A stretch of 44,830 nucleotides of DNA from Oscillospiraceae bacterium. GTDB lineage: Bacteria; Bacillota; Clostridia; Oscillospirales; CAG-272. Below are positions 24,358-34,237 of the stretch, one piece after another; position 1 is the first letter of the stretch, and each line of letters begins with the position of its first letter. The notes below the pieces were generated by a model. The model had not been told where the DNA came from, did not search any database, and saw only the letters and a list, made by a program, of their open reading frames with translations. The position numbers and the translations under genes are program-made. The stretch is from contig SVQI01000014.1 of assembly GCA_015065455.1 (NCBI GenBank), forward strand, positions 1 to 44,830. Reading direction: 5' to 3'.

Positions 24358-25241
24358 TGAGAGTATTTGTTACAGGTGTCGGCGGACAGTTGGGTTATGA
24401 CGTTATGAACGAGCTGACCGCTCGCGGATATGAAGCAGTTGGCAGTGATATTCTTGATTCCTGCGCTTTCGATAAATATATAAAGCTCGATATTACAGAC
24501 GGAGAGGCGGTACGTTCTGCGTTGCAAGACGTAAAGCCCGACGCTGTAGTGCATTGTGCTGCATGGACTGCGGTTGACGCTGCAGAAGATGAGGAAAATC
24601 AGGAAAAAGTAAAAGCTATAAATGCATTAGGAACAGAGAATATAGCAAAGGTATGTAAGGAACTTGACTGCAAGATGGTCTATATTTCTACAGACTATGT
24701 ATTTGACGGTCAGGGTGAAGAGCCTTGGGATGCAGACTGTAAAGATTATGCACCTTTAAGTGTTTACGGAAAAACAAAGCTTGAAGGCGAATTGGCTGTA
24801 AGCAGTATTCTTGATAAATATTTTATCGTTCGTATAGCTTGGGTATTCGGTCTTAACGGCAAGAACTTTATAAAAACTATGCTTAACGTAGGCGCAAAGT
24901 ACGATACTGTACGCGTTGTTTGCGACCAGATCGGAACTCCTACTTATACATTAGACCTTTCGCGTTTGCTTGTTGATATGCTTGAGACCGAAAAATACGG
25001 ATATTATCACGCTACAAACGAGGGCGGATTTATCAGCTGGTATGACTTTACCTGTGAAATATTCCGTCAGGCAGGGTATACTACAAAGGTTGTACCCGTA
25101 ACGACAGAGGAATACGGAATATCAAAGGCGGCAAGACCTTTCAACAGCCGTCTTGATAAGTCAAAGCTTGTAAGAAACGGTTTTAAGCCGTTGCCCACCT
25201 GGCAGGATGCTCTTGCACGCTATTTAAAGGAGATCAGATAA
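24357..25241 (+). CDS. rmlD: dTDP-4-dehydrorhamnose reductase
   Basis: 294 aa SDR reductase: VTGVGGQLGYDVM at the N-terminus, the strand ISTDYVFDG, active-site YGKTKLEGE, and RIAWVFG. It performs the last, NAD(P)H-dependent step to dTDP-L-rhamnose. The order rmlA-rmlB-rmlD-rmlC puts the reductase before the epimerase gene, a gene-order variant without functional consequence. There is a 1-nt gap to rmlC. Confidence 0.95.
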   Translation: MRVFVTGVGGQLGYDVMNELTARGYEAVGSDILDSCAFDKYIKLDITDGEAVRSALQDVKPDAVVHCAAWTAVDAAEDEENQEKVKAINALGTENIAKVCKELDCKMVYISTDYVFDGQGEEPWDADCKDYAPLSVYGKTKLEGELAVSSILDKYFIVRIAWVFGLNGKNFIKTMLNVGAKYDTVRVVCDQIGTPTYTLDLSRLLVDMLETEKYGYYHATNEGGFISWYDFTCEIFRQAGYTTKVVPVTTEEYGISKAARPFNSRLDKSKLVRNGFKPLPTWQDALARYLKEIR

Positions 25242-25242
25242 C

Positions 25243-25845
25243 ATGGGACAGATTAAGGTTACAAAATGTCCGATAGAAGGACTTTACATTATTGAACCTG
25301 CCGTTCACGGCGATAACAGAGGTTACTTTATGGAGACGTACAGTCAGCGCGATATGGCTGAGGCGGGACTGAATATGGTTTTCGTTCAGGACAACCAGAG
25401 TATGTCCGTTAAGGGTGTGCTTCGCGGTTTGCATTTCCAGAAGGAATATCCTCAAGGCAAATTGGTTCGCGTTATCAAGGGCAGAGTTTTTGACGTTGCA
25501 GTAGACCTGCGTCAAGACAGCGCTACTTACGGAAAATGGTACGGAGTAGAGCTTACCGAAGAAAACAAGAAGCAGTTCTATATTTCCGAGGGCTTTGCAC
25601 ACGGATTTTTAGTACTTTCCGATACGGCTGAATTTTGCTATAAGGTAACAGATTTCTATCATCCCGGTGACGAGGGAGGCCTTGCTTGGAACGATCCCGA
25701 GATCGGTATCGAGTGGCCCGAGCTTAACGGTGCTTATAACGGTACTGCAAGTGCTGAGGGTTACACGCTTTCCGATGGAACTCCCCTTAACTTGAGTGAT
25801 AAAGACCAGAAGTGGTTAGGAGTTAAGGACACTTTTAAGTTCTAA
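25243..25845 (+). CDS. rmlC: dTDP-4-dehydrorhamnose 3,5-epimerase
   Basis: 200 aa cupin. Family motifs are HGDNRGYFMETYS, QDNQSMS, the catalytic-His segment LRGLHFQ, and ISEGFAHGFLVLS. It is slightly longer than the 180-residue norm, with a C-terminal tail (LNLSDKDQKWLGVKDTFKF) as in many clostridial copies. It completes the dTDP-rhamnose set. Confidence 0.95.
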   Translation: MGQIKVTKCPIEGLYIIEPAVHGDNRGYFMETYSQRDMAEAGLNMVFVQDNQSMSVKGVLRGLHFQKEYPQGKLVRVIKGRVFDVAVDLRQDSATYGKWYGVELTEENKKQFYISEGFAHGFLVLSDTAEFCYKVTDFYHPGDEGGLAWNDPEIGIEWPELNGAYNGTASAEGYTLSDGTPLNLSDKDQKWLGVKDTFKF

Positions 25846-25869
25846 TAATAGCAGTTTTTGGAGAAAAAT

Positions 25870-26835
25870 ATGAAGATTTCGGTTGCTTTATGCACTTATA
25901 ACGGTGAAAAATATATAACTGAACAGCTACAAAGTATTTTAAACCAGACGGTAAGTGTAGACGAGATAGTAATTTGCGACGACAATTCAAAGGATAAGAC
26001 CGTTTCGATATGCGAAGAAATACTGAATAAAAGCGGGTTGGAATATAAGATTATTGTAAACGAGAGTTCTCTCGGCGTTGCAAAGAATTTCTTGAAAGCT
26101 TTAAAATTAACGACGGGTGATTATATTTTTACCTGCGACCAGGACGATATCTGGAATCAGAATAAGGTAGAGATTTTTATTCGCGAGGCAGAAAAAAGCA
26201 ACCGTATGCTTTATTTCAGTAACGGCAAGCTGGTGGACGGTGAAAACCGTCCTTTGAATAAGAGTCTTTGGGAGTTTTTGAATATTGATTATTCGGAAAT
26301 TAAGGACCGAGATTCACAGCTTGACGCAATACTTAAAAGACCTATTGTTACGGGCGCTGCGATGTGCGTTTCAAGAGAACTGATAAACAAAGTTGACGCC
26401 ATTCCTGAGGAGTGGCTGCACGACGAATGGTTCTCGATAATCGCATCGGCTGAAAAGTCGATTATGCCTATAAACGAAGAGACCTTTAATTACAGACAGC
26501 ACGGAAATAACGTGGTCGGAGCAACCAAAAAATCCTTTAAAGAGGGGGTTGCAACGTGGTTAGAGGGCTTTAATTCGATACTGGAATTCAGACGATTTAA
26601 GCAAAAAAGAAGCGTTGATATATTAAACTATGTAAAAAATACGGAGTTTGAGGGAATCGCGCAGGAGCATTTCGATTACTGGAACGGTTTGAACGAATTA
26701 AAGAGTCTTTCGGCAATAAAGCAGATTTCAAAGACAACGAAATATTTCTTCTCGGGCAAGTATCATAAATATTTTGTAGGTTCAAGAGGATACGTGCGCG
26801 ATTTATTCGTTGCCGTTTTGGTAAAAAAACAGTAG
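25870..26835 (+). CDS. Glycosyltransferase family 2, rhamnosyltransferase-like
   Basis: 321 aa. The start is the ATG at 25870, 5 nt after GGAG; the TTG at 25858 has no ribosome site. GT-A motifs are SVALCTYNGEKYITEQLQS, CDDNSKDKT and FTCDQDDIWNQNK. WLHDEWFS is the likely catalytic-base region, and NYRQHGNNVVG matches the late motif of rhamnosyltransferase-type GT2s. It is a paralog of the gene at 20001, with shared CDQDDIW and R-H-x-NN motifs. It directly follows rmlC, so rhamnose is a plausible donor. Confidence 0.88.
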   Translation: MKISVALCTYNGEKYITEQLQSILNQTVSVDEIVICDDNSKDKTVSICEEILNKSGLEYKIIVNESSLGVAKNFLKALKLTTGDYIFTCDQDDIWNQNKVEIFIREAEKSNRMLYFSNGKLVDGENRPLNKSLWEFLNIDYSEIKDRDSQLDAILKRPIVTGAAMCVSRELINKVDAIPEEWLHDEWFSIIASAEKSIMPINEETFNYRQHGNNVVGATKKSFKEGVATWLEGFNSILEFRRFKQKRSVDILNYVKNTEFEGIAQEHFDYWNGLNELKSLSAIKQISKTTKYFFSGKYHKYFVGSRGYVRDLFVAVLVKKQ

Positions 26836-26877
26836 GCATTTAAAATCAGAAAAATTATACGTCATTGGGGGATATTT

Positions 26878-27645
26878 ATGAAGACGGCAATAGCTATCGT
26901 TATATATAATAAATGGTGCGGCGATTCAAATACGTGTCAGTTTTTAAAGAATACAAATTTCCCCCCCGATTACGTTTTGGTAATTGATAACAGTACAAAA
27001 CCCGTTGATAATGAAAATTACTGTAAAGAAAACGGCTGGACGTATCATTCCATGCAGGGTAATGCAGGTTTGACAAAGGCTTACAACGCCGCATTGAATA
27101 TTTTAAAGGATAAGACGGACGTTATCGTGTGGGCAGATGACGACACACGCTTTACAGATACTTATTTTGAAAGTTTAAAGACTCACGTAAGCAATAATCC
27201 CGATGCGGCTGTATTTTTGCCTATTGTAAAGGCGAATAATACTATAATATCTCCCTGTATTTTTTCGACGGGAGAGATGATAATAGCCGAATCGGTCGAG
27301 GCTTTGAATGGCAAGGAAATGAGCGGAATCAATTCGGGAATGGCGGTAAAAACGTCACTTTACGATAATTACCGTTATGACGAAGGCTATTTTTTGGATT
27401 ACGTGGACCACGATTTTCTTCGTTGGTGCAGACTGAATTCATATAGCTTTTGCGTTATGGATGATATAACGCTTATCCAAAGTTTTTTTGCGCAAAGCAA
27501 CCCGTCAAAAAAGGCTAAGAGAATCAGATTTAATATTTACAAAAAAGATTATGCCCGTTTTCAAAGAAAATGCGGCGTAAGTCGGTTTAGAATTATTGAG
27601 CATTTATTGAAGAAATATATATACGAACAGTTTATCTCAGGCTAA
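26878..27645 (+). CDS. Glycosyltransferase family 2
   Basis: 255 aa, short GT-A enzyme. It has VIYNKW near the start, the nucleotide motif VIDNSTKPV, QGNAGLTKAYNAAL (the G-N-x-G helix of rhamnosyltransferase-like GT2s), and the acidic metal triplet in VWADDDTRF. YFLDYVDHDFLRW holds the putative base. GGGGGAT precedes the ATG. It adds to the sugar-transferase set of the operon; its donor is unknown. Confidence 0.85.
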   Translation: MKTAIAIVIYNKWCGDSNTCQFLKNTNFPPDYVLVIDNSTKPVDNENYCKENGWTYHSMQGNAGLTKAYNAALNILKDKTDVIVWADDDTRFTDTYFESLKTHVSNNPDAAVFLPIVKANNTIISPCIFSTGEMIIAESVEALNGKEMSGINSGMAVKTSLYDNYRYDEGYFLDYVDHDFLRWCRLNSYSFCVMDDITLIQSFFAQSNPSKKAKRIRFNIYKKDYARFQRKCGVSRFRIIEHLLKKYIYEQFISG

Positions 27646-27677
27646 AATAGATTAATGAACTGATTAGGGCTGAAGCT

Positions 27678-28328
27678 ATGAAAAAGATAATTAAATGTAT
27701 CCCTTTAATTTTCAGAAAATTTAAGCAGGACGTTATAGAGTTAAAAATTAAAGACGATTGGCGCAAACAAAATTCTCATAACAAAACAAACTTGGAATTC
27801 CCATATGTAAATTATGATTGTATTCATGTAGGTAAGGGAACTTACGGACCGATTTCGGCAATTATATCCTCTCCTATAAGTCATTTATATATCGGGAATT
27901 TTTGTTCTGTGGCGAGTGAGGTTTCATTCGTTGTTGCGGCAGACCACGCGACTCAAAATCTTTCCACTTATCCTTTTAAAACGCTTTGTCTGGGACAGGA
28001 AAAGGGCGAGGCTGTTTCAAAGGGCGATATTGTCGTTGGTGACGACGTATGGATAGGATACCGCGCTACGATATTATCAGGTGTTCATATAGGACAGGGG
28101 GCAATTGTTGCGGCTGGAGCTGTGGTAACAAAGGACGTTCCTCCTTACGCGATTGTGGGCGGAGTTCCGGCAAAGGTAATAGGTTACAGATTCCCCGAGG
28201 ATATCCGCGAGGAATTGGTAAAGGTTGATTTTTCAAAGATAGACGAAGAAACAGTAAGAAATAATATTGACAAACTGTATACGCCTTTAAGCTCAATTGA
28301 AGACCTTAAATGGCTGCCAAAACGATAG
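27678..28328 (+). CDS. CatB/Vat-like hexapeptide acyltransferase
   Basis: 216 aa. The C-terminal half shows left-handed beta-helix hexapeptide repeats ([37 protein letters not shown]) and the closing [18 protein letters not shown] of CatB/LacA-type acetyltransferases. A catalytic-type His lies in VVAADHATQ. It most likely O-acetylates a sugar of the polymer using acetyl-CoA. The N-terminal 45 residues are basic and lack repeats. The ribosome site is weak, so expression may depend on coupling. Confidence 0.85.
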   Translation: MKKIIKCIPLIFRKFKQDVIELKIKDDWRKQNSHNKTNLEFPYVNYDCIHVGKGTYGPISAIISSPISHLYIGNFCSVASEVSFVVAADHATQNLSTYPFKTLCLGQEKGEAVSKGDIVVGDDVWIGYRATILSGVHIGQGAIVAAGAVVTKDVPPYAIVGGVPAKVIGYRFPEDIREELVKVDFSKIDEETVRNNIDKLYTPLSSIEDLKWLPKR

Positions 28329-28350
28329 AATTGTTTTTTTGGAGGATGAA

Positions 28351-30294
28351 ATGCAGAATAATATATGCGTTTCGGTTATCGTGCCGATTTATAATCAGGA
28401 AAAATATCTTAATAAGTCTATTCCATCAATAATCAATCAAAGCTACAGTAATCTTGATATTGTCCTTGTAAATGACGGTTCAACCGATTCGAGCATAGAT
28501 ATTATTAAGGCATACGAGGCAAAGGATAACAGAATAAGAATTATTGAAAAGGAAAACGGCGGACTTGTAGATGCAACGCTTGCGGGAATTTCGGCGGCAA
28601 AAGGGGATTGGGTATGCTTTTTAGACCCTGATGACCTTATAGGAGAGAATTTTGTAAAATTCTTTGTCGACAATATTTCCGATGAGTGCGATTTTGTGTC
28701 TGCGGGTTTTTATTATGAAAATAAGGGCGTGTTGACTCCGTACAATTTGATGGAAACACGTTTTTATGATAGAGAACAGCTTTTGCTGCAGAGAAATAAT
28801 TTCCTGTGCGAAGAGGGAAATCCCAATATTTCAAACCGCTTTTTTATATCAAGATGGAACAAATTTTACAGATACAGTCTTGTGAAAAAGGTTTCAGAAA
28901 GGTTTGAAAGCTGTAAGGGAATTTCATTAGGCGAGGATACTGTATTTACTTATTTGGCGTTATGTTTTGCAAACGGCGGTAAAACTATTGCTGAGCCGAA
29001 TAGCTATTTCTATAACATCGGCAGTCAGAATTCGATGATGAAAATAGGTAAAATGGAAGTTCAGCAGAAGAAATGCGTAAAGGCATTTGAAGCGCTGAAA
29101 TCGTTTACAGAAGAATTTAATACAGACGTTGCGCAGGCGTACGCTTTGTATTACTTGCTGACAGAGAGTATTTTCGGACATCTTAAAAACAGCGATTATA
29201 AGCAGTATAAGGCTTGCCGCGCTGTGTTGAAAAATGATAAATACTATCAAATTTCAAAGAAGATGATAACCCCTAAGATTAAGTCGGGCAAGAAGTTTGT
29301 AAAGTATTATATAAGAAAAATTGTTTATTCAAGACCTTTATACAAAATATTAAAGGGTGCTTACAATTTTGCAAAGAGAGTGATGAAATATATCCCGTTT
29401 TGGATAAAGAATTGCTCAAAAAAGGGTATAGTCAGTGCTACAAGACTGCTATCTTTCCAAATAAAAAGGGATACCGCTTTTACGGATATAGAAAAGTATT
29501 TACCGAAGATTGAAGAACAAGTCAAACCGATACTGCTTCCGTTCCTTAAAGAAAACAGCAGTCTTGATAATACTTCGATAGAAAATAACGTTTTTGTGCT
29601 TTGGTGGGACGGCTTTGAAAATGCACCCGAGGTGGTAAGAAAATGCTTTGAATCGGTGCGTAAGTACCATCCCGATTTCAACGTTATAGGCATAGACAAA
29701 AACAATTATCAAAACTATACCGATATTGACCCGAAAATTATTGAGGATTTTAAAAAGGATAAAATATCCGTACAGACCTTTTCCGATATTTTAAGATTTA
29801 ATCTTTTGAAGAATAACGGCGGAGTGTGGATAGATTCAACGATAATGTTTCTGTCAAAATTTAATTTGGTTGAAGACTTGAAGGATAAGTCTTTTACGTC
29901 ATTGGAATTTTCTACAAGCAGGGATTTTCTCAAATATGACGGTAACGAGTGTTCGTGGTCTGGATTTTTTATTGCATCGCGTAAGAACGGTTTGTTTGTA
30001 ACCGCGGTTGACGAGATTTTTAAGCAGTATTATTTGAAGTATAATATTTATCCGATTTATTTGTTTATTGATGCAGTGCTGATGATTTGCAAGAAATACG
30101 GATTAGATGATAAAGTGCTGGATAAGACCTTAAGAACTTCAGACAGTATGTTTACGCTTTCGTTGCTTTTAGGAAAACCTTATAATAATGATATTATTGA
30201 ACTGATAAAAAACACCCCGCAGAAGTTACAGTGGAATTGTGAAAGCTTTAGTAAAGAAGGCACGTTTTACGGTTGGGTGTTGTCGAGAGAATAA
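28351..30294 (+). CDS. Two-domain glycosyltransferase: GT2 fused to a GT32-like capsular synthesis domain
   Basis: 647 aa. The start is the ATG at 28351 behind GGAGG; the longer frame from 28297 overlaps the acetyltransferase gene. Residues 1-240 are a GT2 domain (VSVIVPIYNQEKYLNKSI, LVNDGSTDSS, CFLDPDDLIG). A helical, basic bridge (about 300-385) follows. Residues about 400-647 match the capsular polysaccharide synthesis/GT32 type: VLWWDGFENAPEVV, SDILRFNLLKNNGG and the metal-binding VWIDST. Two sugars may thus be added by one polypeptide. The stop is 2 nt before the flippase start. Confidence 0.88.
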   Translation: MQNNICVSVIVPIYNQEKYLNKSIPSIINQSYSNLDIVLVNDGSTDSSIDIIKAYEAKDNRIRIIEKENGGLVDATLAGISAAKGDWVCFLDPDDLIGENFVKFFVDNISDECDFVSAGFYYENKGVLTPYNLMETRFYDREQLLLQRNNFLCEEGNPNISNRFFISRWNKFYRYSLVKKVSERFESCKGISLGEDTVFTYLALCFANGGKTIAEPNSYFYNIGSQNSMMKIGKMEVQQKKCVKAFEALKSFTEEFNTDVAQAYALYYLLTESIFGHLKNSDYKQYKACRAVLKNDKYYQISKKMITPKIKSGKKFVKYYIRKIVYSRPLYKILKGAYNFAKRVMKYIPFWIKNCSKKGIVSATRLLSFQIKRDTAFTDIEKYLPKIEEQVKPILLPFLKENSSLDNTSIENNVFVLWWDGFENAPEVVRKCFESVRKYHPDFNVIGIDKNNYQNYTDIDPKIIEDFKKDKISVQTFSDILRFNLLKNNGGVWIDSTIMFLSKFNLVEDLKDKSFTSLEFSTSRDFLKYDGNECSWSGFFIASRKNGLFVTAVDEIFKQYYLKYNIYPIYLFIDAVLMICKKYGLDDKVLDKTLRTSDSMFTLSLLLGKPYNNDIIELIKNTPQKLQWNCESFSKEGTFYGWVLSRE

Positions 30295-30296
30295 TT

Positions 30297-31745
30297 ATGG
30301 GAAATAATCAAAAAACAGATAAGAGTTTGGCATCGGGGGTTATTTGGAAATTTGCGGAAAGAGTTTTTGCTCAGGGCGTTTCTTTTATAGTATCCCTAAT
30401 ACTTGCAAGACTGTTGTTGCCGGAAGATTTTGGCGTAGTTGCATTAGTTATCGTATTCATTGAGATTGCCAATGTATTTATAGTAAGCGGATTAAATTCA
30501 TCGCTTATACAGAAAAAGGAAATAAATGAAGAAGAAATATCGACGATTTTTTATTGCTGTTTAATATTGGGAGCAATACTATACGGCGTGATGTTTATTG
30601 CAGCGCCTATTATTGCATGGTTCTATGAGCAGCCTGTATTAACTACGGTAATAAGAGTATTTGCGTTACGTCTTCCCATTGCATCTATACAGCAGGTGCC
30701 GTCAGCGTTGCTTTCAAGAGAGCTTGCGTTTAAGAAGTTCTTTTTCTCGACGTCGATAGGTACGGTTATTTCCGCAGTCGTCGGAATAGGTATGGCATTA
30801 GGCGGTTACGGTGTTTGGGCGTTGGTGGCACAGAGCTTGGTGGCGGCGCTTTCGGATGCTGTTATTTTATCTATAGTTGCAAAGTGGCGTCCTAAGAAAA
30901 TGTTTTCGTTAAAGGTTGCAGCTCCGCTTTTGAGTTACGGAAGTAAGATTATGGCGGCTGACGTTATAGGAACGGTTTTCAATAACCTGAGTTCTATGAT
31001 TATAGGCCGTAAATATACGTCTTCGGACCTTGCATATTATACCAAGGGCAAGAATTTGCCCTATATGTTCAGAAATAACATATATACTACGCTTATAAGC
31101 GTTATGTTTCCAGTTATGTCCAAGGTAGGTGACGACTTTGAGGAAGTAAAGGCTGTTGCAAGACGAAGTATAAGAATGTTGGCTTACGTTATATTTCCTA
31201 TGATGGTGGGAATGATATGCGTTTCAGAGGAATTGGTTATAGTTTTATATACTGAAAAATGGATTGCGATGGTGCCTTTTATCACGATAGTATGTATTGA
31301 ATGTATGATATCGATAATACCTACGATAGCGTTGCAGACCCTCAAGGCGACGGGTTACAGCGGAATTATTCTTAAATTGGAGTTTATAAAGAAGCCGCTT
31401 TTGTTGGCGTCAATACTTATCAGCTTAAATTTCGGGGTAAAAGCTGTTGCGTGGACGTTGCCTATTAACACAGTGATAGAATTGGTGTTGAACAGTATAT
31501 TCAGTGCAAAAGTAATAAAGTACGGTCTTATCGAGCAGATAAAAGACGTGCTCTGTCCCTTGTTTTTGTCTTTGGGAATGAGTGTGGCGATTTATTTTAC
31601 AAGCTTATTGAATATTCACGTGATTTTAGGATTGGTGTTGAATATAACAGTAGGAATTGTTGCATACATTGCCCTTTCGGCAATATTTAAGGTAGAAGAA
31701 TTTAAGGTGCTTTTAGGATTTGTCAAATCCAAGCTTAGAAAATAA
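30297..31745 (+). CDS. Wzx-type polysaccharide flippase
   Basis: 482 aa, about 12 to 14 membrane helices, MOP-superfamily (WzxC/TuaB-like) pattern: SGVIWKFAERVFAQGVSFI and ARLLLPEDFGVVALV at the N-terminus, typical of the lipopolysaccharide-biosynthesis flippase group. It should move the lipid-linked repeat across the cytoplasmic membrane for the Wzy-like protein. The start is the ATG at 30297 (a weak GAGAG site, coupled to the previous stop). It is the last gene of the operon; a terminator follows 17 nt later. Confidence 0.92.
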   Translation: MGNNQKTDKSLASGVIWKFAERVFAQGVSFIVSLILARLLLPEDFGVVALVIVFIEIANVFIVSGLNSSLIQKKEINEEEISTIFYCCLILGAILYGVMFIAAPIIAWFYEQPVLTTVIRVFALRLPIASIQQVPSALLSRELAFKKFFFSTSIGTVISAVVGIGMALGGYGVWALVAQSLVAALSDAVILSIVAKWRPKKMFSLKVAAPLLSYGSKIMAADVIGTVFNNLSSMIIGRKYTSSDLAYYTKGKNLPYMFRNNIYTTLISVMFPVMSKVGDDFEEVKAVARRSIRMLAYVIFPMMVGMICVSEELVIVLYTEKWIAMVPFITIVCIECMISIIPTIALQTLKATGYSGIILKLEFIKKPLLLASILISLNFGVKAVAWTLPINTVIELVLNSIFSAKVIKYGLIEQIKDVLCPLFLSLGMSVAIYFTSLLNIHVILGLVLNITVGIVAYIALSAIFKVEEFKVLLGFVKSKLRK

Positions 31746-31761
31746 GATAAATATACATACA

Positions 31762-31792
31762 AAACAGCGGAGTGAAAAATACTCCGCTGTTT
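31762..31792. terminator. Bidirectional terminator between polysaccharide operon and GH3 gene
   Basis: AAACAGCGGAGT and ACTCCGCTGTTT form a perfect 12-bp stem around GAAAAAT, with A/T-rich flanks on both sides. It serves convergent genes ending at 31745 and 31799. Confidence 0.85.
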
Positions 31793-31798
31793 TAAATT

Positions 31799-34126
31799 TC
31801 AATCAAGTTTTAAAATGAGTTCCAATAAGCGTTTGGCGCACTGTTCTAAATGCTCGCGTTTAAGTTTTCCGTCTTCAAGAGATTTTTTAATCACGTCAGC
31901 GTCGCCGATTGGCATATGCACGTCATTGCCTGAAATCACGCAATACGTCTGGTCGCAAGGTGTCCACCAGTCAGACATTACCATTCCCTTAAAGCCCCAT
32001 TCGTCGCGCAAAATTGACTGAATTTGTTCAAATTCGGTGCAGCATCTTCTCTGGTTTATAAGATTATAGCTACTCATAACACACCAAGGCTGTGATTCTC
32101 TGACACATATTTCAAATCCACGGAAATATATTTCGCGAAGGGCACGTTCAGAAACGCGACTATCACTGTATTTGCGGTTAACTTCCTTATTGTTACAGGC
32201 AAAATGCTTTGCAGTAGCGGCAATATTTACGCTTTGAATTCCGTTCACCTTTGCGGCGGCAAACATTCCCGAAACCAGAGGGTCTTCGCTGAAATATTCA
32301 AAGTTTCTGCCACAAAGCGGATTTCGATGTATATTAAGCGCGGGTGTAAGCCAAATTGCAAGTCCGTTCTCTTTAGCTTCCAATCCCCCCGCCTTTCCTA
32401 TTTCATAAGCAAGTTCAGGGTTCCACGTACACGCAATAAGCGTAGCGCACGGCCAAGCGGTTGTAGCTATACCAATGTTTGGAGCAATTCTTATTCCTGC
32501 AGGTCCGTCAGCTGTCATAATGGGGGGAATTCCCAATCTGTCAATTCCTCCGATTCCGCACGTATTTGCTACACCTCTGTTTGAAATTCCGCTCATAAGG
32601 TGTATAAGCTCGTCATCGGTCAGCTGTGATAAAAATTCATCAAGTGTAATCTTTCCGTTTGCAACGTCTATCAGACAAAACGGTTTATCGCTGTCGGGGG
32701 CATTTGAAGTTTTTTTGGGAGGGCAAACATCATCATATTGCTCTATCGGATAAGTTGGAACATCTTCAAAGCTGCCATCGGAAATCATTCTTCTCGGCAG
32801 TTTATTGGGAGCGCACTTTTGAGTAAGCTGGTCTGTTACAACATATTTTTCATTAACTTTGTATCGGAAGTCTGCTTCTTTAAGGTTTCGGCAACTGTTT
32901 CCTGCGTAAAAAATATATTCTCCCTGTTCAAGCACAAATGCGGACATTTGGAGCTTTCCCGTGTCATCATAGCTCGACATGCTTGATACGTCGAATCTGA
33001 TTATCAGCTTCTCGCTCTCGTCGGGAGCCAAAAGCTTGGTTTTCTTAAATCCTGCAAGGGAGATTTTGCTCTTTCCAAGAACGCCTTGAGGAGCTGAAAA
33101 GTATATCTGAACAACTTCTTTTCCTAAAAATTTACCAAGATTTTTAACCGAAACAGAAACCTCTATTTCATTTCCAATAAGCTTAGCTAAAGGTTTGCTA
33201 ATTTCAAAATCCGTATAAGAAAGACCGTACCCAAAAGGGTAATTGACTCTATCGGCAACGTTAGGGATAGTTTCAAAATAGCGGTATCCTACGTATATAT
33301 CCTCGTAATAGCAAACGTAATCGTCGCTATCGTTAAACGTATCGGCGGAAGGGTAGTCGGAAAAATCTTTTGCAAAAGTATCCGTAAGTTTTCCCGATGG
33401 GTTTACGTCACCGCAAAGTATGTCGGCAATTGCAAGTCCGCCCTCCATCCCCGCTTGCCAACCAAGGATCGCTCCGTCAATTTTGGGATTGTTTTTTATC
33501 CAGGAAACGTCAATCATTCCGCCTATATTAAGAACAACAACGCTATGGTCAAAGGCTGCGGTGACGTCGTCAACCATTTTTTGTTCAATATCAGTCAGGT
33601 AGAAATCGCCTTTTTCTGCAAAGCGGTCGCGGTTTTCGGCAGAAAAACGATGTATTGTAATAATTGCCACGTCGGAGTTATTTGCGGCATTGTCTATAAG
33701 TTCAGAGGGAATTTCAATTTCGGAGAAAATTTTACTTCCGCCATGTTCCGAGAGAAGCGGAATAGCATAATCGTAATAATATTTGGTTAAAGGCTCGTAA
33801 ACCAATATTTTTGGTTTCTTTTGCATAAAGCCTTCGTAGAGGTTGCGGACGTAATCGCAGTAAACCATACCGCTTCCGCCGCCGCCCTTAACGTAGTCAA
33901 TACTGCCGATGCCGAAAAGTGCTACGGTAGTATTGTTTTTTAGGGGAAGAATTCCGTTGTTTTCGAGCAACACCATACCTTCGGCAGCAACTTTTCTTGA
34001 AAGCTCGATATGTTCTTTGCAACCGGTAATTCGTCTGCCGTTTTCACCTATGTTTGTCGTAAGATTATACTTGTATCTTGCCCATTTCTCCGATTTAACC
34101 TTATTGTTGTTGCGCATAATGTTCAT
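31799..34126 (-). CDS. Glycoside hydrolase family 3, domain-swapped (beta-glucosidase-like)
   Basis: 775 aa. The domain order is inverted relative to most GH3 enzymes. First comes the GH3 C-terminal-type alpha/beta domain (about 25-290: AAEGMVLLENNGILPLKN, GGGGSGMV). Then comes a fibronectin-III-like domain (about 320-420). Last is the catalytic TIM barrel (about 490-775: RLGIPPIMTADGPAGIR, GRNFEYFSEDP, ATAKHFACNNKE). The nucleophile is Asp719 in GMVMSDWW. The same inverted order is known from Ruminococcus albus and Butyrivibrio beta-glucosidases. There is no signal peptide, so it is probably cytosolic and acts on imported oligosaccharides. The AGGAGAG site fits the ATG at 34126. Confidence 0.92.
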   Translation of the reverse strand: MNIMRNNNKVKSEKWARYKYNLTTNIGENGRRITGCKEHIELSRKVAAEGMVLLENNGILPLKNNTTVALFGIGSIDYVKGGGGSGMVYCDYVRNLYEGFMQKKPKILVYEPLTKYYYDYAIPLLSEHGGSKIFSEIEIPSELIDNAANNSDVAIITIHRFSAENRDRFAEKGDFYLTDIEQKMVDDVTAAFDHSVVVLNIGGMIDVSWIKNNPKIDGAILGWQAGMEGGLAIADILCGDVNPSGKLTDTFAKDFSDYPSADTFNDSDDYVCYYEDIYVGYRYFETIPNVADRVNYPFGYGLSYTDFEISKPLAKLIGNEIEVSVSVKNLGKFLGKEVVQIYFSAPQGVLGKSKISLAGFKKTKLLAPDESEKLIIRFDVSSMSSYDDTGKLQMSAFVLEQGEYIFYAGNSCRNLKEADFRYKVNEKYVVTDQLTQKCAPNKLPRRMISDGSFEDVPTYPIEQYDDVCPPKKTSNAPDSDKPFCLIDVANGKITLDEFLSQLTDDELIHLMSGISNRGVANTCGIGGIDRLGIPPIMTADGPAGIRIAPNIGIATTAWPCATLIACTWNPELAYEIGKAGGLEAKENGLAIWLTPALNIHRNPLCGRNFEYFSEDPLVSGMFAAAKVNGIQSVNIAATAKHFACNNKEVNRKYSDSRVSERALREIYFRGFEICVRESQPWCVMSSYNLINQRRCCTEFEQIQSILRDEWGFKGMVMSDWWTPCDQTYCVISGNDVHMPIGDADVIKKSLEDGKLKREHLEQCAKRLLELILKLD

Positions 34127-34237
34127 AAAAACTCTCCTGAATTTTTAATTGCATTTTAAGATTAGTTTTTATTATTTTAACACAGATTACAAAAAAAGTA
34201 AATCTCTAAAAATGTACATAAAACATTGTCATTAATA

